From: CAZRQL01 sp964602415
Lineage (GTDB): Bacteria; Bacteroidota; Bacteroidia; Cytophagales; Flammeovirgaceae
NCBI GenBank assembly: GCA_964602415.1
Contig: CAZRQL010000019.1
Coordinates: 1 to 64,000 of the forward strand
Length of the DNA: 64,000 bases
Reading direction: 5' to 3'
Positions 8,898 to 15,595 of this stretch are shown piece after piece; the stretch's first letter is position 1; every line of letters begins with the position of its first letter. Both the position numbers and the translations under genes were made by a program. A model generated the notes under the pieces. That model searched no databases. It saw only the letters and a program-made list of their open reading frames with translations, and was not told where the DNA came from.

Positions 8898-9359
8898 ATG
8901 GCTCAATCTCAGGAAAACAAAGAATTTTATGTCCGTATCGAGCAAAAAGCCCGCGACTTGATGCTCAAGCACGGTTTGAAAGACTGGCGATTTGGCTGGG
9001 ACAGAGCCAAAAAACGATACGGACTTTGCCACTTTGGGCGCAAGGTTATCTCTTTGTCTTTTTACCTTACCCCATTTTGTAGTGAAAAAGAAATCGAAAA
9101 CACCATCTTGCACGAAATAGCCCATGCCTTGGTGGGCTTTCGACACGGACACGATAAAGTATGGAAAACCAAGGCCTTAGAAATAGGTTGCGATGGAAAA
9201 AGATGCGGCAGAGCAGTCGCCGTCGAAAAAAAATTTGTAGGTACTTGCCCCAAATGCGGTGCGAAATTTTTCCGCAACCGACGAAGCCGCTCAAGTTGTG
9301 CCAAGTGTGACTCAAAATTCAACCCAACATATCTAATTGTTTGGGAAAGACTTGATTGA
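8898..9359 (+). CDS. SprT-like zinc-metalloprotease-fold protein
   Basis: Cytoplasmic protein of 153 aa. An HEIAH zinc motif with a following RHGHDKVWK histidine marks the SprT/Spartan-like fold, and a C-terminal zinc ribbon (CPKCG...CAKC) completes the architecture. Eukaryotic relatives cleave DNA-protein crosslinks; bacterial SprT proteins are poorly characterised, so the activity here is inferred from family only. It starts 4 bp after the M43 gene and is probably translated from the same mRNA, although it has no signal peptide. Its 3' end overlaps the convergent tsaE by 27 bp. Confidence 0.88.
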   Translation: MAQSQENKEFYVRIEQKARDLMLKHGLKDWRFGWDRAKKRYGLCHFGRKVISLSFYLTPFCSEKEIENTILHEIAHALVGFRHGHDKVWKTKALEIGCDGKRCGRAVAVEKKFVGTCPKCGAKFFRNRRSRSSCAKCDSKFNPTYLIVWERLD

Positions 9360-9749
9360 GATACATCTTGTGGTAGGGTCAATGGTTTCAATTTTGACCC
9401 AAAGCGTATTGTCGGGAAGTAGTTCGCTGGCCATTTCCGGCCATTCTACCACCGAAAACCCCTGATGAAGAAGTTCATAAGCCCCTGCATCATAAAGTTC
9501 TTGTTTGTCCTTAATTCTATAAAAATCAAAGTGATATACTTCTCCGGCCTCTGTTTTGTAGGTATTGACCAATCCAAAAGTCGGACTGCTCGCCTCAATA
9601 CCCAGCCATCTAAAAATGGCCTTTGCCAAAGTGGTTTTGCCGCTCCCCATCGCACCCTGTAGGGCTACGGTTTGGCAATTTTGCTCCAAGGCCATAGACA
9701 AAAGCATTTGAGCAAGCTCAGGGGTCTGTTCGAGGGTGTAGTTTGACAT
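9333..9749 (-). CDS. tsaE: tRNA threonylcarbamoyladenosine biosynthesis ATPase TsaE
   Basis: P-loop ATPase that works with TsaB/TsaD to make t6A at position 37 of ANN-decoding tRNAs. It is 138 aa from the ATG at 9749; the frame extends to 9776, but that would put the start inside the terminator hairpin. Walker A is GAMGSGKTT, followed by the family SSPTFGLVNTY and HFDFYRI segments and VVEWPE. It lies directly downstream of tRNA-Arg on the same strand, with the tRNA terminator T-tract touching its start codon. Its 3' end overlaps the SprT-like gene by 27 bp in convergent orientation. Confidence 0.95.
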   Translation of the reverse strand: MSNYTLEQTPELAQMLLSMALEQNCQTVALQGAMGSGKTTLAKAIFRWLGIEASSPTFGLVNTYKTEAGEVYHFDFYRIKDKQELYDAGAYELLHQGFSVVEWPEMASELLPDNTLWVKIETIDPTTRCISIKSFPNN

Positions 9750-9780
9750 AAAAACAAAAAAGAGTTGCCCTTGCAACTCT
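9750..9780 (-). terminator. Terminator of tRNA-Arg, abutting tsaE start
   Basis: A perfect 8-bp stem (9761-9768 with 9773-9780, loop CCTT) is followed on the minus strand by TTTTTGTTTTT (9760-9750). The tsaE ATG starts on the very next base (9749). Confidence 0.8.
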
Positions 9781-9785
9781 CTATG

Positions 9786-9859
9786 TGATCTCGACAGGAT
9801 TCAAACCTGTAACCTTCTGATCCGTAGTCAGATGCTCTATTCAATTGAGCTACGAGACC
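9786..9859 (-). tRNA. tRNA-Arg (anticodon ACG)
   Basis: A 74-nt cloverleaf can be folded on the minus strand: acceptor GGTCTCG/CGAGATC with one G-T pair, D-arm GCTC/GAGC, anticodon stem TCTGA/TCAGA with loop CTACGGA (anticodon ACG), T-stem ACAGG/CCTGT with loop TTTGAAT, discriminator A. CCA is not encoded. ACG is normally deaminated to ICG to read CGU/CGC/CGA. A consensus promoter lies 13 nt upstream and a terminator 5 nt downstream, so it is an independent unit. Confidence 0.95.
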
Positions 9860-9872
9860 TTATTTTGGATTG

Positions 9873-9903
9873 CAAAGATACGCCGTTTTTTTCTACTTCC
9901 AAA
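9873..9903 (-). promoter_or_regulatory. Promoter of tRNA-Arg
   Basis: Minus strand: -33 TTTG (9903-9900), 19-nt spacer, -7 TATCTTTG (9880-9873), matching Bacteroidota TAnnTTTG. It lies 13 nt before the mature tRNA 5' end. Its -33 box is one base from the -33 box of the divergent aminotransferase promoter. Confidence 0.8.
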
Positions 9904-9904
9904 A

Positions 9905-9938
9905 TTTGAGTATTGTTTTTTTCTTTTTTTTAGTTTTG
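9905..9938 (+). promoter_or_regulatory. Promoter of the aminotransferase gene
   Basis: TTTG (9905-9908), 22-nt spacer, TAGTTTTG (9931-9938). Only 4 nt separate the -7 box from the ATG at 9943, which predicts a leaderless or nearly leaderless transcript. Confidence 0.7.
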
Positions 9939-9942
9939 CATT

Positions 9943-11136
9943 ATGCCAACACAGCGTGAACTTTTTTTGCAGCACATAGCCCAGACCAGCGATTTCCCTT
10001 TGATGCTCGAAGTCTATAAAGCCCGAGGTGTGTATATGTACCGCCGCGACGGCGTGAAAATGATTGATTTGATTTCGGGTATTGGGGTGAGCAGCGTGGG
10101 ACACCGCCATCCCAAAGTGCTCTCCGCCATAAGAAAACAAGCCTCCAAATACCTCCACTTGATGGTCTATGGGGAGTTTGTAGAGTCCCCGCAAGTCAAA
10201 TTGGCTCGAAAACTGGCTGAACTTTCCAAGCCGCTGGATTCGGTCTTTTTTGTCAATTCGGGAAGTGAAGCGGTCGAAGGGGCTTTAAAACTGGCCAAGC
10301 GGTTTACGGGCAGGCATGAAATGGTCTCAGCCTTAGGGGCTTATCATGGCTCTTCGCATGGCGCGCTGTCTATGACGGGCAGCGAATGCTTCAAAAATGC
10401 CTTTCGCCCCCTTTTGCCCTCAGTGAGGCACATAAGATTTGGAGAAGAGTCTGATTTGGAGTTTATTACGAAAAAAACTGCTGCCCTTTTGCTTGAGACC
10501 GTGCAGGGAGAAGCGGGTGTGCGCTGCGCCGCCCCTCAGTATTGGCAAGCCGTGCGCAAGCATTGCAACGAAACAGGAACGCTGCTGATTTTGGACGAGA
10601 TACAATGCGGTATGGCAAGAACCGGAACTTTTTGGGCTTATCAAGACTATGGCATAGAACCGGATATTTTGGTGGCCGGCAAGGCTCTGGGAGGCGGGCT
10701 ACCACTGGGGGCTTTTATAGCCAAAAGAGAGGTCATGCAAGTGCTGACCAAAAGACCCATTTTAGGGCACATCAGCACCTTTGGGGGGCATCCTTTGAGT
10801 TGTGCAACTGCACTGGCAGCAATAGAAGTCATTGAAAAAGAAAGTCTTATCGCTTCGATAACAGCCAAATACGAGTTGATAAAACGCCTACTTGTCCACA
10901 AAAAAATTACCGATGTCAGGGGCAAAGGGCTTATGTTGGCCGCTCAATTTGACAGCTTTGCTGCCCTAAAACCCGTCATAGACAGAGCCATCGAATTGGG
11001 GGTGCTGACGGATTGGTTTTTGTTTTGCGACAATGCCATGAGAATCGCGCCACCTTTGACCATCACAGAATCAGAACTCAAAAAAGCTATCAACTTGATT
11101 TTACAAGCTATTGACGAAGTGCATGGCGGTTGCTGA
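9943..11136 (+). CDS. Class III PLP-dependent aminotransferase (acetylornithine/4-aminobutyrate type)
   Basis: Cytoplasmic fold-type I aminotransferase of 397 aa. Visible family motifs: DLISGIGVSSVGHRHP, the phosphate-binding NSGSEAVEGALKLAK, AYHGSSHG, the LLILDEIQCGMARTG aspartate that contacts the pyridine ring, the catalytic lysine in VAGKALGGGLP, and the HISTFGGHPLSCA segment. The amino donor (ornithine, lysine, GABA or other) cannot be decided. The start is supported by the conserved-looking N-terminus (RELFLQHIAQTSDFPLMLE), even though it lies 4 nt from the promoter -7 box. The gene overlaps the downstream methyltransferase start by 14 bp, suggesting translational coupling. Confidence 0.93.
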   Translation: MPTQRELFLQHIAQTSDFPLMLEVYKARGVYMYRRDGVKMIDLISGIGVSSVGHRHPKVLSAIRKQASKYLHLMVYGEFVESPQVKLARKLAELSKPLDSVFFVNSGSEAVEGALKLAKRFTGRHEMVSALGAYHGSSHGALSMTGSECFKNAFRPLLPSVRHIRFGEESDLEFITKKTAALLLETVQGEAGVRCAAPQYWQAVRKHCNETGTLLILDEIQCGMARTGTFWAYQDYGIEPDILVAGKALGGGLPLGAFIAKREVMQVLTKRPILGHISTFGGHPLSCATALAAIEVIEKESLIASITAKYELIKRLLVHKKITDVRGKGLMLAAQFDSFAALKPVIDRAIELGVLTDWFLFCDNAMRIAPPLTITESELKKAINLILQAIDEVHGGC

Positions 11137-11920
11137 GGCTCTTTTGTACCACCGATACCCCAAATTTTTTTGGAAGTATCCCCGCTTGGTGCGGGTAATC
11201 TATTTGTGGAACTACTTGATAACCAAAAGAGCAAGCTGTGTAAAAGCCGGCCTGAGACAGCGACTGAAAGCAAAGACCCCCTTGAGTGTGCTGGAAATAG
11301 GGTTTGGCGAAGGAATGTATTTAAGTTGGGCAAAGAGAAATTTCCCTCAGCATCGCTTCTTTGGTATTGACAGAAATTTGGATAATGTGCGCTTTGTGTC
11401 GCATTTGTGCCCCAACATAGATTTGCTACACGCCGATATAGAAACATATAACTTTGAAAATCAACAATATGATTTGATTCTAATGGTTGGCGTTTTGCAT
11501 TATCTTAAAAATGATGTAGCTGTTTTAGAAAAAACACAAAAAGCCTTAAAACCCAAAGGCTTACTACACCTCTACACGCCGATTGAAGGCAGAATTGTAT
11601 GCAAAAAATTGAGCCAAAGCTACCGCAAAAAGAAAAATTATGATGAAGAGCAAGGCTTACAGAGGATTTACAAACAAATAGAAATCAAAGAGTTGCTTAG
11701 GTCATGCGACCTTGAACCGCAGTCACAAATTCCCACTTATGGGACGGCGGCCACCGCTGCCCGCGAGTGGTACTTGTTCTGTCTTGGGCATATTGCAGAG
11801 GGCAAACTCTGGGCTTATTTGGCTTTGGGCTTGAGTTGGTGGGTGGTGGCCTTGCTCATGGTGCTCGACAAAGGCAATCCCCCCAACGGATTATGGATTG
11901 AAGCAGTGAAGAAATCTTAA
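11123..11920 (+). CDS. Class I SAM-dependent methyltransferase with C-terminal membrane segment
   Basis: Probable small-molecule or lipid methyltransferase of 265 aa. SAM-binding motif I is VLEIGFGEGMYLSW (residues ~57-70); an acidic post-I segment (FFGIDRNLDNV) and a motif IV-like YDLILMVGVLHYL follow, with KPKGLLHLYTP after them. Near the C-terminus an aromatic hydrophobic helix (LALGLSWWVVALLMVL) suggests membrane association, so a quinone- or lipid-type substrate is possible but not shown. I chose the ATG at 11123 over a TTG at 11111. It overlaps the aminotransferase by 14 bp and ends before a strong terminator. Confidence 0.85.
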   Translation: MAVAEALLYHRYPKFFWKYPRLVRVIYLWNYLITKRASCVKAGLRQRLKAKTPLSVLEIGFGEGMYLSWAKRNFPQHRFFGIDRNLDNVRFVSHLCPNIDLLHADIETYNFENQQYDLILMVGVLHYLKNDVAVLEKTQKALKPKGLLHLYTPIEGRIVCKKLSQSYRKKKNYDEEQGLQRIYKQIEIKELLRSCDLEPQSQIPTYGTAATAAREWYLFCLGHIAEGKLWAYLALGLSWWVVALLMVLDKGNPPNGLWIEAVKKS

Positions 11921-11940
11921 TTATCTACAAATGAATAAAA

Positions 11941-11965
11941 AACCCGTTCAAAGAACGGGTTTTTT
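11941..11965 (+). terminator. Rho-independent terminator
   Basis: Stem AACCCGTTC (11941-11949) with GAACGGGTT (11953-11961), 3-nt loop, then a T run. A-tracts on the other side make it potentially bidirectional for the convergent DUF5689 gene. Confidence 0.88.
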
Positions 11966-12052
11966 AAACGAAACATAATTCAAAATGGAAGATTGATTAA
12001 GACTCCATGCACAAAGATAGGGCAAAAGTCCCGATACCTACAAAACTTTGTG

Positions 12053-13753
12053 CTATCTTTTGATGGCATCGTCTTTGGTGCGCATAAAGAGTTGAGCCGT
12101 ACCACTGAAAGAGCCTGCCACCCCAATCAAATCGTGTGCGCCAGAGGGTAAGACTTCGTCTTTGAAAAGAGCACTATTGTTGGTTCGCAGTTCGCCTTTA
12201 GCAGTTCCGGAGGTAAATTTGCGGTTGGTTCCCGCTCCGGTACCTGCGTAGTACTTGTTGGTTCCATTGGCATCATCAAAAGTTATATCATTGATTCTGA
12301 GCAACTCACCTTCATAGGTTCTGGCATTGAATTCTGCTATGGTTACTGTACGAGGGGTAACTGACTTGCCCGATGCTTTTTTGGTGGCATGGTTGAGGAA
12401 AAAGTAAATCTGTTTTTGTCCGTTAAAATCGCTGATAAAAACACTGTCTGAGATTCTAAGCTCTACTTCGTCTCCTATCTCAAAAGGAACGGCATCCACA
12501 CCAGCAGAACCCGGGAGGTTGGACTTATTGAGTTCTTTGATAAAACGCACTTGAGTGCCTCCGGTAGCGTCTTGAATATACATATTGGAGACATTAATAT
12601 TTGTTTTTGAGAGTGTTACAATACCGGTTAGCGTTTGTCCAGGTTTGAGGGAGTCAGCGAGAGAATATTTTTTCACATCGCCAAAGCCGTTCAAAACCAC
12701 TTTGCCGGTGGGGGGATTGACAATGGAAAAGCCTACCAAGTCATTGACGGAGCGAAGGTTTACTTGCACAGAAGACCTGAAAAATCCGGCTATCCCGATG
12801 ATGCTTCCCTGCCCGCTTGGCACAGATTGAGAGGCAAAAGAAGCATTAGAGGTTGTAAACAAAACAGCCGTTTCGCTGCCTACTTTGAAATTTTTTGAGC
12901 CACTCAACGTACCGGTAGCAGGGTCAAAACTCACGCCTTCAATTTTGATAAGTCCATTTTCAAAAGCGCGGCTTTTGAGCTGAGACAGGGTAATGGTGCG
13001 AGGCTCAAACGAGTTGCCTGAGCTGATTTTCTGAACATTGGCAATTTTGACGTTGGCTTGTTTGCTGCCATTGAAAGTCCTGACATAGTCGCCTTGGGCG
13101 AAGGTAATCACCAAAGAATCGCCTTGCTCAAAAGTATTGGCCACATCAAAGCGCACCACGATACCGGGATAGGTTCTTGAATTTTGCAGCACGAGGTTGT
13201 TGGTGGTAATATTGTCTTTGGCCAACACGACGATACCTGCCATCTTTTCGCCGGCGGTAAGCGCAGCACCACTGTCAAGGGCGGCTATTTGGGCGGCTGT
13301 TTTAAATTCGGGCTTAGGGTCAACGGCTGAGGCTTTGATTTTGACGGTGTGTTGGGTATTGGGGCCGAGATTAGCACCTGATACAGAGGTGAGTTTGAAG
13401 GTAACATTCCTGTCAGTGGTGGCCTCTTTCTTTACAGCCGTTACGGTGAAACTGGCTTTGGTAGCACCTTTGGGGAGAGCGACAGATACTTTGCCCCCAA
13501 CGGCGGCGGGTGTGGTGGTGTATTCGGTATCGGGGGCAGAGCCTGCAACTACTTCGATGGTCGCGATTCCATCGGCAGGCATGGCTACTGAAGAAACCAC
13601 CTCAATAGTGGCAGAAGAGCCTGTTTGTGAGCTGATTTCGCTCGTGGCAGGGGTCAGCACGACAGTGATGAGGGGGGCGTTGTTTTCGCTTTTTTTCCCG
13701 CAAGAAAAAAGAACAGCGAAAGCAATGATTGGAACTAAAAAATACTTTCTCAT
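12053..13753 (-). CDS. DUF5689-type lipoprotein with Calx-beta-like domain
   Basis: Exported lipoprotein of 566 aa. The frame extends to 13903 without a signal, but the ATG at 13753 starts MRKYFLVPIIAFAVLFSC with a lipobox Cys18, and a TAATTTTG promoter box lies 14 nt upstream. Residues ~30-140 look like a Calx-beta/Ig-like domain rich in Ala, Thr and Val. Two OB-fold-like DUF5689 repeats follow (~150-330 and ~345-560), each with a GxVxLxKxNI start, an IQD/QNS strand, a DSLVITF/EVELRI strand and a RTxTxxxLxxRxxE linker. DUF5689 proteins are surface-exposed or periplasmic with unknown ligand. The gene is convergent with the methyltransferase. Confidence 0.88.
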   Translation of the reverse strand: MRKYFLVPIIAFAVLFSCGKKSENNAPLITVVLTPATSEISSQTGSSATIEVVSSVAMPADGIATIEVVAGSAPDTEYTTTPAAVGGKVSVALPKGATKASFTVTAVKKEATTDRNVTFKLTSVSGANLGPNTQHTVKIKASAVDPKPEFKTAAQIAALDSGAALTAGEKMAGIVVLAKDNITTNNLVLQNSRTYPGIVVRFDVANTFEQGDSLVITFAQGDYVRTFNGSKQANVKIANVQKISSGNSFEPRTITLSQLKSRAFENGLIKIEGVSFDPATGTLSGSKNFKVGSETAVLFTTSNASFASQSVPSGQGSIIGIAGFFRSSVQVNLRSVNDLVGFSIVNPPTGKVVLNGFGDVKKYSLADSLKPGQTLTGIVTLSKTNINVSNMYIQDATGGTQVRFIKELNKSNLPGSAGVDAVPFEIGDEVELRISDSVFISDFNGQKQIYFFLNHATKKASGKSVTPRTVTIAEFNARTYEGELLRINDITFDDANGTNKYYAGTGAGTNRKFTSGTAKGELRTNNSALFKDEVLPSGAHDLIGVAGSFSGTAQLFMRTKDDAIKR

Positions 13754-13767
13754 GATGAAAATTTGTA

Positions 13768-13775
13768 CAAAATTA
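13768..13775 (-). promoter_or_regulatory. -7 box of the DUF5689 lipoprotein gene
   Basis: TAATTTTG on the minus strand, 14 nt upstream of the chosen start at 13753. No good -33 box is seen. It supports the shorter start. Confidence 0.55.
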
Positions 13776-13888
13776 CTACTTGGAGTTTTTTTAATTGTTA
13801 AGCCAATGTGAACAAAGTGCAGAACACTTAAAAAAACACCTCGGTAGCTCAGGGAGTGGTAGCCCAAAAATTCAAACAAGAGGCTTTG

Positions 13889-13979
13889 TCTCGGATTACG
13901 CAATAAAAATTTCCCTTTACAAAAACCTTACAAGTTTCCGTAAAGGGAGTCGTAAATACCGACTTCTATCTATTGAGTA
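13889..13979. repeat. 91-bp direct repeat, copy 1
   Basis: Identical over 91 bp to copy 2 at 15497-15587 and in the same orientation. Inside are a 9-bp inverted repeat TCCCTTTAC/GTAAAGGGA (13912-13920 with 13940-13948), an imperfect inner AACCTT/AAGTT stem, and a second AGTCG/CGACT hairpin (13948-13952 with 13960-13964). On the minus strand the large hairpin is followed by AAATTTTTATT, so it could act as a 3'-end or terminator structure. Copy 1 lies 45 bp after the stop of the lipoprotein gene at 14025. Confidence 0.97.
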
Positions 13980-14000
13980 GGGGATTTGTTTAAATCCCCT
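13979..14000. other. Hairpin next to repeat copy 1
   Basis: Perfect 9-bp stem AGGGGATTT/AAATCCCCT with loop GTTT, lying between the repeat and the lipoprotein stop. No T-tract follows on either strand, so it is not a classic terminator. Confidence 0.6.
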
Positions 14001-14024
14001 ACGCTTATTAATATATTGGACAAA

Positions 14025-14792
14025 CTAGTTTTTTAAATCAAAAATATCAATACATTGACTGTAGGCAATTATAGCAATATATTTGTCCTGAAAAACTTCG
14101 TGATATTTACCATTTCCACGCGACATATAGATTCTATATTGTTTTCCAACTACAAATTCTTGCAAATCTTGACTTGAAATGTGAAGTTGGCCTGTATCAG
14201 GCACTTTTTTAGAGAACAGCAACTTTGGGGTAAATTCACTGTAAATCCATATAACCACAGGATTTTGGTTGGAGCTATCAGCATTCCATGTCAAATCAAA
14301 GCCTGTTGATTTTGATGTGATTCCGGAGTATTCAAATTGGATTGTATCTGGGACGTAGAGATCGCTTACGAATGGATAAAAATTTGATGAAGGCGGTAAA
14401 CTAAAGGTAACATTTGTTTTAAATAACCCATTATATTGGTTATAATATGTTTCATTTCGGCAATATGAACTGTATGTAGATTGTGGAGCTATGTAACTAT
14501 TTGCTTGCAAACTATCACCGGCACAAATAAAATGCGATGCGCCTTTATTTGCGTTGATGCTGGTCGAATGGAAAACGCCACTTAAATCTACTGCACTACT
14601 GCCTCCGATTTTTGCTCGCCATGTTCTCAATTGAACTAACCCATACACACTATCCGGTTCAGCCATTCCATTTAACATCCCTAAAGGATAACCAGGGTTT
14701 TCACGCTTGTCAGGTTTTACTGAGTTTTCGGATTTGTTGCAGCCAAATAAGCTAAAAATTAAAAAAGAACAAAGCAAAATGATTTTATACAT
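14025..14792 (-). CDS. Hypothetical lipoprotein in the repeat-bracketed island
   Basis: Exported lipoprotein of 255 aa with a clear signal and lipobox (FSLFGC, Cys18). The mature part has several beta-rich segments, at least four further Cys (CAGD, CRNE, CID), and an Ig-like stretch around IQFEYSGITSKSTGFDLTWNA. I recognise no family. Codon use and base composition look AT-richer than the DUF5689 gene next door, consistent with acquisition. It starts 34 bp after the stop of the Cys-rich lipoprotein gene at 14827, so the pair is probably one operon. Repeat copy 1 follows its stop. Confidence 0.8.
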   Translation of the reverse strand: MYKIILLCSFLIFSLFGCNKSENSVKPDKRENPGYPLGMLNGMAEPDSVYGLVQLRTWRAKIGGSSAVDLSGVFHSTSINANKGASHFICAGDSLQANSYIAPQSTYSSYCRNETYYNQYNGLFKTNVTFSLPPSSNFYPFVSDLYVPDTIQFEYSGITSKSTGFDLTWNADSSNQNPVVIWIYSEFTPKLLFSKKVPDTGQLHISSQDLQEFVVGKQYRIYMSRGNGKYHEVFQDKYIAIIAYSQCIDIFDLKN

Positions 14793-14826
14793 AAAAATTA
14801 AATTTAGTTTGATTCAAAAGATAAAA

Positions 14827-15327
14827 TTAATTACAATTACAGACACAACTCACGCGCCTCCCATTGGGTATAAGTATTTCCCCACCATTACCTTGAAACG
14901 GTGTTGCACCGAAGAATGAGGGCTTGCCCTTCCAACCATTTTCTTGACACCTATTGCTGGCAAAACCACAGAAGCAGTTTTCACAGTTTTTGGCTCTAAG
15001 AGTAATTTCAACTACGGTGTGTCCATGCACTGGTAACTGTACATTAAATGTCCCATCAGGATTTATGTTAGGTCTCTGTTCGTCGCCCCAATACTTGGGG
15101 TCGTCATAAACACTTTCTGCAAATTTAACAGCAATATAACAATCATAGTCACTGAAATCAGGAGTGGAACATGGCTCTGTTGCCGCTAAGAGAAGTAATC
15201 TTACTTTACCTACCATGGTGTTGCCCGGCGTTGGCGGTGGGGGCGGATTGGTTTTATACCTGGAACAACCTGCAAGCAGATAAATTGCTTGAGCAAGAAT
15301 TAATGATACAAAAAGTAATTTTTTCAT
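14827..15327 (-). CDS. Cys-rich hypothetical lipoprotein in the island
   Basis: Exported lipoprotein of 166 aa: signal peptide and lipobox (YLLAGC, Cys21), then a Pro-rich tether (PPPPPTPG) and a compact domain. The mature part is unusually rich in cysteine (CSTPD, CYIA, the CENCFCGF cluster, CQEN, and the CVCNC end), suggesting a disulfide-stabilised or metal-binding fold. It has a carboxypeptidase-regulatory-like beta pattern (PDGTFNVQLPVHGHTVVEITLRA, interrupted by loops), but this is weak. First gene of the two-gene island; its 5' leader holds a triplicated 14-bp repeat. Confidence 0.8.
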   Translation of the reverse strand: MKKLLFVSLILAQAIYLLAGCSRYKTNPPPPPTPGNTMVGKVRLLLLAATEPCSTPDFSDYDCYIAVKFAESVYDDPKYWGDEQRPNINPDGTFNVQLPVHGHTVVEITLRAKNCENCFCGFASNRCQENGWKGKPSFFGATPFQGNGGEILIPNGRRVSCVCNCN

Positions 15328-15337
15328 TTCGATAAAT

Positions 15338-15379
15338 AAATTTTCATGAACAAATTTTCATGAACAAATTTTCATGAAC
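15338..15379. repeat. Three tandem 14-bp repeats in the lipoprotein leader
   Basis: The unit AAATTTTCATGAAC is present three times without mismatch (15338-15351, 15352-15365, 15366-15379) and followed by a partial AAATT. Each unit contains the palindrome TTCATGAA. The array lies between the -7 box (15390-15397) and the start codon (15327), that is, in the transcribed leader. Confidence 0.95.
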
Positions 15380-15389
15380 AAATTGTTAA

Positions 15390-15397
15390 CAAATATA
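15390..15397 (-). promoter_or_regulatory. -7 box of the island lipoprotein operon
   Basis: TATATTTG on the minus strand matches TAnnTTTG. It would give a leader of about 55 nt that contains the 14-bp tandem repeats. The -33 box is not clear. Confidence 0.45.
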
Positions 15398-15496
15398 ATA
15401 TATTGATAATTAGTTATTTGTAAGCATTGCTATCAAATTTATGATATACTTATTATGGCTTAGGTATGAGCCTTTGATACCTAAGGCATCAGTTTA

Positions 15497-15587
15497 TCTC
15501 GGATTACGCAATAAAAATTTCCCTTTACAAAAACCTTACAAGTTTCCGTAAAGGGAGTCGTAAATACCGACTTCTATCTATTGAGTA
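15497..15587. repeat. 91-bp direct repeat, copy 2
   Basis: Perfect copy of 13889-13979, 1608 bp away, with stems at 15520-15528/15548-15556 and 15556-15560/15568-15572. It begins 8 bp after the rnpA stop in the direction of rnpA transcription. Confidence 0.97.
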
Positions 15588-15595
15588 ATGCGGGT

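Noticed and set aside
13841..13885. A tRNA-like start (CTCGGTAGCTCAGG...) upstream of repeat copy 1, possibly a tRNA fragment used as an attachment site
   Set aside because: The D-arm does not pair, there is no anticodon or T-arm in register, and no second half follows; similarity is only a short stretch.
13754..13903. N-terminal extension of the DUF5689 protein to 13903
   Set aside because: The extra 50 residues lack a signal peptide, whereas the ATG at 13753 gives a lipobox and has a promoter box just upstream.
15338..15379. CRISPR-like array
   Set aside because: The 14-bp units are contiguous with no spacers and no cas genes are nearby.
13889..15587. Integron attC assignment for the 91-bp repeat
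   Set aside because: The conserved attC core sequence and an integrase were not found; only the gene-plus-hairpin layout is similar, so I report it as an uncharacterised repeat.
13889..15587. Composite transposon made of the two repeats
   Set aside because: The 91-bp copies are too short to encode a transposase and no transposase lies between them.
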